A stretch of DNA of 11,138 bases from CAJBIL01 sp044359525 (GTDB taxonomy: Bacteria; Pseudomonadota; Gammaproteobacteria; Burkholderiales; Rhodocyclaceae), in assembly GCA_044359525.1 (NCBI GenBank), contig JBIKLY010000100.1, forward strand, positions 1-11,138. Direction: 5' to 3'. A program made the translations under genes and the position numbers. Positions 1-6,148 of the stretch are shown piece after piece (position 1 is the first letter of the stretch; every line of letters starts with the position of its first letter). The notes under the pieces were generated by a model. That model ran no database searches. It was given only the letters and a program-made list of their open reading frames with translations, and was not told the origin of the DNA.

Positions 1-1092
1 TTCGGCCCAGATGCGGTCGACGCGCTCGAAGCCGGTGCGCAGTTTTTCACGAACGACGTGGATCAGCCAGGCAATGATCGGTAGCGGCAGCAGCGTGACC
101 AGCGCCAGCCAGGGGTTGATCGAGACCAGGATGACCGTGGTCATGACGATCATCAGCACGTCGGTGACGAAATCGAGAAAGTGCAGCGAGATGAAAATGT
201 TGATGCGGTCGGTTTCCGAACCGATGCGCGCCATCAGGTCGCCGGTGCGCTTGCCGCCGAAATACTCCTGCGAGAGTTTCAGCAGATGCTCGTAGGTCGT
301 CGTGCGCAGATCGGCGCCGATGCGCTCGGAGACCAGCGCCAGCAGGTAGGTGCGCGCCCAGCCCAGCACCCAGGCGACGATCGCCGCGCCGAGCAGGCCG
401 GAGAGATAGAGCATGACCAGTCCGCTGTCGATCGGCTTGCCGTTCTGATAGGGGATCAGCACGTTGTCCATCAGCGGCATGGTCAGATAGGGCGGCACCA
501 GCGTCGCTGCCGTTGAAATCAGCGAGAGGATGAAGCCGGCGAGCAGACGCCAGCGATAGGGCTGGGCAAAACGCCACAGACGGAACAGCGTCCAGGTCGA
601 CGGCGGCTCGTGGATTTCCTTGCTGCATACCGGGCATTCTTCCTGCCCGGCGAGCAATGGCGTTTCACAGTTCGGGCATAGCGCGTGCGCGGAAGGCGGT
701 GGCAGTTTGCCGGTAACCTGGAAAGCGAGTTGCCGCGTGAAGTGTTCGATCAGACGGCCGGCGGCGATGTCGCTACCCAGCGTATAGCGCCAGCAGGCGA
801 GCCGGGCGTTGGCATCGAACAGTTCGAGGCTGCCGACGCCGGAGTGGTCGCGGCGCAGCAGCGCCATTCCATCGATGTAGGGCCGGATTTGCCACGGCGC
901 ATCGGGCGTCGCTTTGGCCAGCAGGCGGTGGTTGGTGACGACGACCAGGCCCGAGGCAAAGCGAAGCTGGCTATCCAGATCAATTTCCAGCCAGGCCAGT
1001 ATTGTCTCGTCAGCGGCCAGCTGCGTTGCGACTTGCGCAGACCATGCGGCAGGCAGAGTGGAGGCGGCGGGAGAAGGCGTGGAGTTTGTCAT
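1..1092 (-). CDS. ABC half-transporter, N-terminal part (permease domain), partial at left edge
   Basis: An open frame reads leftward from ATG at 1092 to the window edge, giving 364 residues with no stop. Residues about 20-130 form a small soluble domain with a pattern like a PH-type fold ('VVVTNHRLL', 'DGMALLRRDHSGVGSLELF'). A zinc-ribbon-like motif follows, with CPNC at 139-142 and CPVC at 153-156. From about 165 the sequence is a type I ABC exporter membrane domain, with hydrophobic segments near 183-202, 226-254 and 306-345 and an exporter-like stretch at 276-300 ('YFGGKRTGDLMARIGSETDR'). The ATPase domain must lie beyond the left edge. This architecture recalls a betaproteobacterial family often annotated as 'cyanophycin metabolism-associated ABC transporter'; I recognise it from memory and no cyanophycin gene is visible here. 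No clear Shine-Dalgarno precedes the ATG. An in-frame ATG at 1182 would add 30 residues and is an alternative start. Substrate unknown. Confidence 0.85.
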   Translation of the reverse strand, partial: MTNSTPSPAASTLPAAWSAQVATQLAADETILAWLEIDLDSQLRFASGLVVVTNHRLLAKATPDAPWQIRPYIDGMALLRRDHSGVGSLELFDANARLACWRYTLGSDIAAGRLIEHFTRQLAFQVTGKLPPPSAHALCPNCETPLLAGQEECPVCSKEIHEPPSTWTLFRLWRFAQPYRWRLLAGFILSLISTAATLVPPYLTMPLMDNVLIPYQNGKPIDSGLVMLYLSGLLGAAIVAWVLGWARTYLLALVSERIGADLRTTTYEHLLKLSQEYFGGKRTGDLMARIGSETDRINIFISLHFLDFVTDVLMIVMTTVILVSINPWLALVTLLPLPIIAWLIHVVREKLRTGFERVDRIWAE

Positions 1093-1205
1093 CGTTGGGC
1101 GTTTGTTGGGCAAGGCAACCAGGGCGCGAAAGCCTGCAAGTATACCTGCCTTCGCCCTGCTGCTGGGAGTGGCCGCTTTCATGACAGTTCGCGGGTTTCT
1201 GCTGC

Positions 1206-1235
1206 TTGACATACAATCCAACGTTCATTAGATTG
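1206..1235 (+). promoter_or_regulatory. Promoter with overlapping palindromic operator for the ArsR-rhodanese operon
   Basis: A consensus -35 TTGACA lies at 1206-1211. After a 17-bp spacer, TAGATT at 1229-1234 is a 4/6 match to the -10 consensus. Overlapping the spacer and -10 is an inverted repeat: CAATCCAA at 1214-1221 and TTAGATTG at 1228-1235, 8-nt arms with one mismatch around a 6-nt centre. This placement would let a bound dimer block RNA polymerase, as is usual for ArsR-family repressors. The predicted transcription start falls at about 1241, on or next to the ATG, and no Shine-Dalgarno is seen, so the message may be leaderless. Confidence 0.55.
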
Positions 1236-1240
1236 ACCGC

Positions 1241-1906
1241 ATGAAAACCAGACCCGCCAAATCGCTCCTCTACGAACACGTCGCGCGCATCGGCAAATCG
1301 CTGTCCAGCCCGAAGCGGCTGGAACTGCTCGAACTGCTTGGGCAGGGCGAAAAAACCGTCGAAACCCTGGCCGCCCAGGCCGGCATCGACATGCGTTTGA
1401 CCAGCGCCCACCTCAAGGCGTTGCGCGAAGCCCGCCTGGTCGATACGCGGCGCGACGGCAAATACATCCATTACCGCCTGAGCGGCCCCGATGTGGCGCA
1501 GCTCTGGGTCGCCCTGCGCGAAACCGCCGAGGAACATCTGGTTGAACTGCGCGTCGCGCTGGCGCAGATGGCCGGCGATCCCGACAGCCTGTGCAGCGAA
1601 AGCCGGGAGAGCCTGCTGCAGAAAGCCCGGCAAGGCGAGATTGTCGTGATCGACGTCCGCCCGGCCAGCGAGTTCGCCGCAGGCCATCTGCCGTTCGCCC
1701 GCTCGATGCCGCTCGGCGAACTGGAAAAGCGCCTGGCCGATCTGCCGGCCGACTGTGCGATCGTCGCCTACTGTCGCGGGCCGTTTTGTCTGATGTCCGA
1801 CGAGGCCGTCAAATTGCTGCGCGCCAAAGGTTTCGTTGCCCAAAAAATCAGCGACGGCGTCAGCGAGTGGGCGGCCAGCGGTCTGCCGATCGAAACGATA
1901 AGGTAG
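1241..1906 (+). CDS. ArsR-family repressor fused to a rhodanese domain
   Basis: This 221-residue protein has two domains. Residues about 10-85 are an ArsR-type winged helix ('SSPKRLELLELLGQGEKTV', recognition helix near 'MRLTSAHLKALREARLV', wing 'RRDGKYIHYRLS'). Residues about 120-220 are a single rhodanese domain with 'VIDVRPASEFAAGHL' and the active-site loop C178-RGPF-C183. The winged helix has none of the usual ArsR metal-binding cysteines: the only cysteines are 118, 172, 178 and 183, all outside it. Metal sensing of the ArsR/SmtB kind is therefore unlikely, and a reactive-sulfur signal through Cys178 and Cys183 is a reasonable inference. The gene is first in a plus-strand set with DsrE and MFS genes. 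Start choice rests on the domain beginning and the promoter; there is no Shine-Dalgarno. The domain assignment is firm; the inducer is not known. Confidence 0.9.
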   Translation: MKTRPAKSLLYEHVARIGKSLSSPKRLELLELLGQGEKTVETLAAQAGIDMRLTSAHLKALREARLVDTRRDGKYIHYRLSGPDVAQLWVALRETAEEHLVELRVALAQMAGDPDSLCSESRESLLQKARQGEIVVIDVRPASEFAAGHLPFARSMPLGELEKRLADLPADCAIVAYCRGPFCLMSDEAVKLLRAKGFVAQKISDGVSEWAASGLPIETIR

Positions 1907-1933
1907 CGAAGCCAAGCATTTCATCGAACGCAA

Positions 1934-1940
1934 AAGGAGA
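1934..1940 (+). promoter_or_regulatory. Strong ribosome binding site of the DsrE gene
   Basis: AAGGAGA ends 6 nt before the ATG at 1947. It is one of the strongest Shine-Dalgarno sequences in the window, whereas the upstream regulator has none. The small DsrE protein may therefore be made in excess over the repressor from the same transcript. Confidence 0.7.
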
Positions 1941-1946
1941 CTCGTC

Positions 1947-2288
1947 ATGCAAACGCTATTCATTCTCAACGATGCGCCCTACGGCAGCGAGCGCAGTTAC
2001 AACGCCTTGCGTCTGGCCAAAGCACTGGCCAAACGCGATGGCGAATCAGTGCGCGTCTTCCTGATGGGCGATGCCGTGGCCTGCGCCAAGGCCGGGCAGA
2101 AAGTGCCGGAAGGCTATTACAACGCCGGCGACATGGTGCGCATGGTCGGCGGTGAAGTGGGTTTGTGCGGCACTTGTCTCGATGCTCGCGGCATTGGCGC
2201 TGATGATGTGGTCGAGGGCGCCCGGCGCAGCACGTTGCTTGAGCTGACTGCCTGGACGGCGGAAGCCGACAAGGTGCTGGTGTTCTGA
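1947..2288 (+). CDS. DsrE-family sulfur-carrier-like protein
   Basis: This 113-residue protein fits the DsrE/DsrF-like (TusD-related) family, small cytoplasmic proteins that form oligomers and in several cases carry sulfur as a cysteine persulfide. The N-terminus 'MQTLFILNDAPYGSERSYNALRLAKAL' and the C-terminal 'CGTCLDARGI' segment are typical of the single-gene DsrE type. Cysteines lie at 46, 74 and 77; Cys74 and Cys77 form the CxxC pair, and Cys46 sits just after 'VFLMGDAV'. No dsrF or dsrH (tusB, tusC) partner is adjacent, so this is not a complete DsrEFH/TusBCD set. It follows the ArsR-rhodanese gene by 40 bp and precedes the MFS gene by 7 bp, which suggests co-transcription. A role passing sulfur to or from the rhodanese domain is inference. 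Confidence 0.88.
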   Translation: MQTLFILNDAPYGSERSYNALRLAKALAKRDGESVRVFLMGDAVACAKAGQKVPEGYYNAGDMVRMVGGEVGLCGTCLDARGIGADDVVEGARRSTLLELTAWTAEADKVLVF

Positions 2289-2295
2289 GCGCGCC

Positions 2296-3477
2296 ATGTT
2301 CAAGGGGCTGAATAACGTTGCGCTGCTCGCCGGCAGCCAGGCGCTGATGCTTTCCGCCGTCGTCATGTCGATGGCGCTGGGCGCCATCCTCGGCAACACG
2401 CTGGCGCCCGACAAAAGCCTGGCCACCCTGCCGATTGCCCTGATGGTTATCGGCACAGCAATCGCCTCGCTGCCCGCCGCACTGCTGATGCGCCGTAGCG
2501 GGCGTCGTGCCGGTTTTCTGCTCGGTGCGCTGATCGGCGTCAGCGGCAGTCTGCTCTGCGCTTTTGCGCTGCACGCGCAGTCTTTTACGTTGTTTGTCGT
2601 CGGTCATTTTCTGCTTGGCAGTTATCAGGGTTTTGCCAACTACTATCGCTTCGCCGCCGTCGAAGCCACCGATCCAGCGCACAGCAGCCGGGCGATTTCC
2701 CTGGTGGTGGCCGGTGGCATCGTCGCCGCCTTTCTCGGGCCGCAACTCGGGCAATGGGGCCGCGACTGGTTTGCCGGCGACTTTTTTGTCGGCTCCTATC
2801 TGGCGCAAGGCGGCCTGAGTCTGCTGGCCTTTGTCTTGTTGAGTCGTCTGCGCCTGCCGCCGGTTGTGGTCGCTCAAGGCGGTGATGCAAGATCGCTGGG
2901 CGAGATTCTCGCGCAGCCGGCGTTGCAGGTTTCCGTACTGGGCGCCGCCGTCGGTTATGCGGCGATGATCATGGTGATGACGGCAACGCCGCTCGCCATG
3001 CTCGGTTGCGGGCTGCCGGGGAGCAGCGTGACGCCGGTCATTCAGTGGCACGTCGTTGGCATGTTCGCGCCGTCGTTTTTCACCGGCTCGCTGATCAAGC
3101 GCTACGGCGCGCCACGCATCATGCAGGCGGGCTTCCTGTTGCTGCTTGTCCATATCGTGATCGCCTTGTCCGGCAGCGAATTTTTACATTTTTTGTCGGC
3201 GCTGATTTTCCTCGGCCTCGGCTGGAACTTCGCCTTTATCGGTGGCACCGCGCTGCTGACCCAGACCTACCGGCCTGCCGAGCAACTGAAGGTGCAGGCG
3301 GTCAACGAGGCGGCGGTATTCGGGTTGGTGGCGTTCGCCACGCTCTCCGCCGGCTGGCTCTACAACCAGTTTGGCTGGGTAACGCTCAATCTTGCCGTGC
3401 TGCCGCTGCTGGTCGTCGCACTGTTTGCCGCTGTCGCACTGGAACGCCGCCGGCCAGCGCAGCCGATTGCCGCCTGA
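2296..3477 (+). CDS. Major facilitator superfamily transporter, substrate unknown
   Basis: This 393-residue, strongly hydrophobic protein has the length and layout of a 12-helix MFS permease in the inner membrane. The loop between helices 2 and 3 has a motif-A-like basic patch at residues 64-72 ('LMRRSGRRA'). Helix 4 holds 'GSYQGFANYYRFAAVE', and a polar loop near 193-205 separates the two halves. The second half has a matching loop, 'GSLIKRYGAPRIM'. It begins 7 bp after the DsrE stop and lacks a good Shine-Dalgarno, which points to translational coupling within the operon. Co-location with a rhodanese-containing repressor and DsrE hints at export or uptake of a sulfur compound, but the sequence does not name a substrate. 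Family assignment is firm, function open. Confidence 0.88.
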   Translation: MFKGLNNVALLAGSQALMLSAVVMSMALGAILGNTLAPDKSLATLPIALMVIGTAIASLPAALLMRRSGRRAGFLLGALIGVSGSLLCAFALHAQSFTLFVVGHFLLGSYQGFANYYRFAAVEATDPAHSSRAISLVVAGGIVAAFLGPQLGQWGRDWFAGDFFVGSYLAQGGLSLLAFVLLSRLRLPPVVVAQGGDARSLGEILAQPALQVSVLGAAVGYAAMIMVMTATPLAMLGCGLPGSSVTPVIQWHVVGMFAPSFFTGSLIKRYGAPRIMQAGFLLLLVHIVIALSGSEFLHFLSALIFLGLGWNFAFIGGTALLTQTYRPAEQLKVQAVNEAAVFGLVAFATLSAGWLYNQFGWVTLNLAVLPLLVVALFAAVALERRRPAQPIAA

Positions 3478-3497
3478 AACGAATCATCCAAAAAACC

Positions 3498-3655
3498 TCA
3501 CCGCAAAGGCGCAAAGGCGCGAAGAACGCAAAGGAAAGAATAGGTTAAATAGCGCATATCATTCACCTTTTTGGTGAGCGACATGGGTAATCAAAAAAAT
3601 CCCAAGCTGTTGAATTTCTTTGCGAAACTTTGCGTTCTTTGCGCCTTTGCGGTGA
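3498..3655. repeat. Long imperfect inverted repeat of the CGCAAAGGCGCAAAG type
   Basis: The 19-nt arm TCACCGCAAAGGCGCAAAG at 3498-3516 is matched exactly in reverse complement at 3637-3655. An inner 9-nt arm, AACGCAAAG at 3525-3533, also pairs with CTTTGCGTT at 3628-3636. The left copy has 8 extra bases (GCGCGAAG, 3517-3524) that look like a short local duplication. Between the arms, about 94 bp includes a small hairpin, TCACC-TTTTT-GGTGA, at 3563-3577. Similar A-rich 'CGCAAAGGCGCAAAG' elements recur between genes in many proteobacterial genomes, to my knowledge without an assigned function. It fills most of the 233-bp gap between the MFS and PLP-enzyme genes and may act as a processing or attenuation hairpin for the upstream operon. 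Confidence 0.8.
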
Positions 3656-3675
3656 ATAACTGCTTTTTCTAGGAT
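3647..3675 (+). promoter_or_regulatory. Weak candidate promoter for the PLP-enzyme pair
   Basis: TTGCGG at 3647-3652, a 17-bp spacer, then TAGGAT at 3670-3675 form a weak sigma-70-like pattern (3/6 and 4/6 matches). The -35 would lie inside the right arm of the inverted repeat. It is offered because the repeat probably separates the two transcription units and the downstream genes need a start. Other positions are possible. Confidence 0.25.
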
Positions 3676-3710
3676 CATCTGTTACGTACCCATAGCCAAG
3701 GAGATACCCG

Positions 3711-4883
3711 ATGTCTGAAGCTCAGAAAACCGCACTTTCCACCCGCGCCATCCACGGTCATAGCGGCAAGGACGCGCACGGCAGCCCGCACACGCCGATC
3801 TACAACACGACGACTTTCGCTTTCGCGTCGACTGCCGACCTGCTCGACGTGGTCGATGGCCGCAAGCCTGGCAGCCTGTACACGCGCTATGGCCTGAACC
3901 CGAGCATCTTCGCGCTGGAGGAAACGCTGGCCGGGCTGGAGGGCGCCGAAATGGCCTGGGCCTTCTGCTCCGGCATGGCGGCCGAAGTCGCGCTGTTTAT
4001 GACGCACGGTCGTGAGGGCGTGGTCTGCATCGGCGACGCCTACGGCGGCACGCTGGAACTGCTGGCCAGCCAGTTGCCGCTGCTCGGCATCAAGACCCAT
4101 CTGATTCTCGGCAACGAGATCGAGCGGCTCGATGAACTGCTGGCCGGCGGCGCAAAACTGGTCTTCTTCGAAACGCCGACCAACCCGACGCTGGAACTGC
4201 TCGACATCCGCGCCATCGCCGCCATCGCCCATGCGCACGGCGCCAAGGTGGCGGTGGACAACACTTTCGCCTCGCCGGTCAATCAGCGCCCGCTGGAACT
4301 CGGCGCCGATTTCGTCGTGCATAGCGCGACGAAATATCTGGGCGGCCACAGCGACCTGACCGCCGGCACCTTGATGGGCAGCAAGTCCGATCTGCTGCCG
4401 GTGTGGAACTGGCGCAAGAACCTCGGTTCGATGATTGCCCCGGAGACGGCGTCATTGCTTGCGCGCAGCCTGCGCACGCTGGTCGTCCGGGTGCGCCAGC
4501 AGAACGCCGCCGCGCAGACGGTGGCCGAAGCGATGCTGCGCCACCCGAAAATTGCCCGTGTCTATTACCCCGGCTTGCCGGATTTCCCCGGCCATGCGCT
4601 GGCAAGCGAGCAGATGCATGGCTTCGGCGGCATGCTCAGCATCGAGATCAAGGGTTCGGCCGAAGACGCCACGCGCGTCGCCGACCGCCTCCGCCTCTTC
4701 GCCCTGGCACCCAGTCTGGGCGGTGCCGAAAGCCTGGTGACGCAGCCGTGCACCACCACCCACCACGGCCTGACGCCCGAGGAGCGCGCGCGTCGGGGGA
4801 TTTCGGACGCCCTGTTGCGCCTGTCGATCGGTCTGGAAGATCCGGCCGATCTGATTGCCGATCTGGTGCAGGCACTGGCGTGA
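3711..4883 (+). CDS. Cys/Met-metabolism PLP enzyme (cystathionine gamma-lyase/gamma-synthase-like)
   Basis: This 390-residue, fold-type I PLP enzyme belongs to the trans-sulfuration gamma family. Visible landmarks are Y57-T-R59 for phosphate binding across the dimer, 'FCSGMAA' at 85-91, 'DAYGGT' at 109-114, 'ETPTNPT' at 154-160, D183-N184 contacting the cofactor ring, and the PLP lysine K208 in 'SATKYLGGHSD'. A later 'SLGGAESLVTQP' segment is the conserved substrate-binding region. The position that is cysteine in classical methionine gamma-lyase reads glycine here (YGGT), so a cystathionine or O-acyl-homoserine type reaction seems more likely than methionine cleavage, but sequence alone does not separate these. 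A good ribosome site, AAGGAGA at 3698-3704, supports the start. The stop overlaps the start of the next gene, a cysteine desulfurase, so the two are probably translated together; the first could supply cysteine to the second. Confidence 0.85.
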   Translation: MSEAQKTALSTRAIHGHSGKDAHGSPHTPIYNTTTFAFASTADLLDVVDGRKPGSLYTRYGLNPSIFALEETLAGLEGAEMAWAFCSGMAAEVALFMTHGREGVVCIGDAYGGTLELLASQLPLLGIKTHLILGNEIERLDELLAGGAKLVFFETPTNPTLELLDIRAIAAIAHAHGAKVAVDNTFASPVNQRPLELGADFVVHSATKYLGGHSDLTAGTLMGSKSDLLPVWNWRKNLGSMIAPETASLLARSLRTLVVRVRQQNAAAQTVAEAMLRHPKIARVYYPGLPDFPGHALASEQMHGFGGMLSIEIKGSAEDATRVADRLRLFALAPSLGGAESLVTQPCTTTHHGLTPEERARRGISDALLRLSIGLEDPADLIADLVQALA

Positions 4884-6037
4884 GCGCCAACGCACCAAGG
4901 CCGGTCTATCTCGATTACAACGCCACGACGCCGGTGGCGCCCGAGGTGCTGGCGGCAATGCTGCCCTGGCTGGCCGAGGATTTCGGCAATCCGTCGTCGG
5001 ACCACGTGTTCGGGCAGCGGGCCGCCGGGGCGGTGCGTATGGCGCGGCGCGAAGTTGCCGATCTTATCGGCGCCACGCCGGAAGAAATCATCTTCACCGG
5101 CAGCGCCACCGAAGCCAACAATCTGGCGATCCTCGGCATCGCCCGGGCACTGGCCGGGAAAAAGCGCCATCTGGTGATCAGCGCCGTCGAGCATCCGGCG
5201 GTCGTCGCGCCGGCCCTGCGTCTGCAGGACGAGGGCTGGGCGCTGAGCGTCGTTCCGGTCGATGCGTTCGGCCGTGTCGATCCCCTGACCGTCGCGGCGG
5301 CCTTGCGTCCGGATACGGCGCTGGTGTCGGTCATGCATGCCAATAACGAGGTCGGGACGGTCCAGCCGATGGCCGAAATTGCCCGCTTGCTCAAGGCCGC
5401 CGGGGTGTTGTTGCATGTCGACGCCGCCCAATCGGCGGGCAAGCTGCCGGTGGCGGTCGACGCGCTCGGCGCCGATCTGCTGACGCTCGCCGGCCACAAG
5501 TTTTATGCGCCGAAAGGCATCGGTGCGCTCTACATCCGCGCCGCGACGCCGATCACTTCCATCATCGCCGGGGCGGGACAGGAACGCGGCTTGCGCTCCG
5601 GCACCGAGAGCGTGCCGCTGATCGTCGCCCTTGGCGCGGCGGCCCGGCTGGCCAAGGCGCGGCAGGCCGAAGCCGCTCCCCGTCTGCGCCTGCTGCGCGA
5701 CCGGCTGCACGAGCAGCTGCTGGCGGAAATTCCGGGCGTGCAACTCAACGGCCATCCCGAATTCCGCTTGCCGAACACCCTGCACGTTTCCTTTCCCGGC
5801 GTGTCCGGCAAAGCGCTGCTCGCCGCCTGTGCCGACGAGCTGGCCGCCTCGCTCGGTTCGGCTTGCCACGCCCACGGCGATGCCGTCAGTGGTGTTCTGG
5901 CGGCGATGGGCTGCGATGCAGCGCGTGCGCTTGGTGCCGTGCGCCTGTCGGTTGGCTGGGGCACGAGCGCCGCTGAAATCGACCAGGCCGCCACCGCCCT
6001 GATGCAGGCGTACCGCCGGCTGACGCAACAAAACTGA
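4880..6037 (+). CDS. Cysteine desulfurase, NifS/IscS-like class V aminotransferase fold
   Basis: This 385-residue protein removes sulfur from L-cysteine to give alanine and an enzyme-bound persulfide. Family marks are in order: 'LDYNATTP' (11-18), 'GNPSS' (36-40), 'FTGSATEANN' (72-81), His105 in 'EHPAV', 'HANNEVGT' (153-160), D181 and Q184 in 'HVDAAQSAGK', PLP lysine K207 in 'AGHKFYAPKG', 'RSGTES' (239-244), and catalytic Cys329 in 'GSACHAHG'. Translation most likely starts at GTG 4880, which overlaps the upstream TGA (4881-4883). The frame stays open upstream to an ATG at 4403, but that stretch lacks any family similarity and lies entirely within the previous gene. No iscU, iscA, fdx or nif genes adjoin it, so it is a stand-alone desulfurase. 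Possible acceptors are the nearby DsrE and rhodanese proteins (inference). Confidence 0.92.
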   Translation: MSANAPRPVYLDYNATTPVAPEVLAAMLPWLAEDFGNPSSDHVFGQRAAGAVRMARREVADLIGATPEEIIFTGSATEANNLAILGIARALAGKKRHLVISAVEHPAVVAPALRLQDEGWALSVVPVDAFGRVDPLTVAAALRPDTALVSVMHANNEVGTVQPMAEIARLLKAAGVLLHVDAAQSAGKLPVAVDALGADLLTLAGHKFYAPKGIGALYIRAATPITSIIAGAGQERGLRSGTESVPLIVALGAAARLAKARQAEAAPRLRLLRDRLHEQLLAEIPGVQLNGHPEFRLPNTLHVSFPGVSGKALLAACADELAASLGSACHAHGDAVSGVLAAMGCDAARALGAVRLSVGWGTSAAEIDQAATALMQAYRRLTQQN

Positions 6038-6096
6038 AGTCGAGATAAATGGGCATCCCTCGCACCTTCACGGGGGATCGCAACTTTTTTTGAAAT

Positions 6097-6126
6097 AAAA
6101 AAACGGGAGCCTCAGCTCCCGTTTTT
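6097..6126. terminator. Bidirectional rho-independent terminator
   Basis: The stem CGGGAGC (6104-6110), loop CTCA, and stem GCTCCCG (6115-6121) are flanked by an A-run at 6097-6103 and a T-run at 6122-6126. It therefore reads as an intrinsic terminator on both strands. It lies between the convergent desulfurase gene (stop at 6037) and nirS (stop at 6149) and would serve both. Confidence 0.93.
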
Positions 6127-6148
6127 GTTCTGCGACTGCGAACTTCGT

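Noticed and set aside
47..637. A 196-codon minus-strand open frame inside the ABC gene
   Set aside because: The correct frame on the same strand gives a clear ABC membrane domain running to base 1. This frame is a shifted shadow.
1966..3153. A 395-codon minus-strand open frame opposite the DsrE and MFS genes
   Set aside because: It is very rich in Gln, Arg and His, typical of reversed membrane-protein codons, and has no family similarity.
3563..3577. Small hairpin TCACC-TTTTT-GGTGA considered as a terminator
   Set aside because: The stem is only 5 bp and there is no T-tract after it (the T-run is in the loop), so it is kept only as part of the repeat element.
4565..6031. A 488-codon minus-strand open frame opposite the desulfurase
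   Set aside because: It is antisense to a gene with all catalytic motifs intact, and its own translation shows no recognisable fold or ribosome site.
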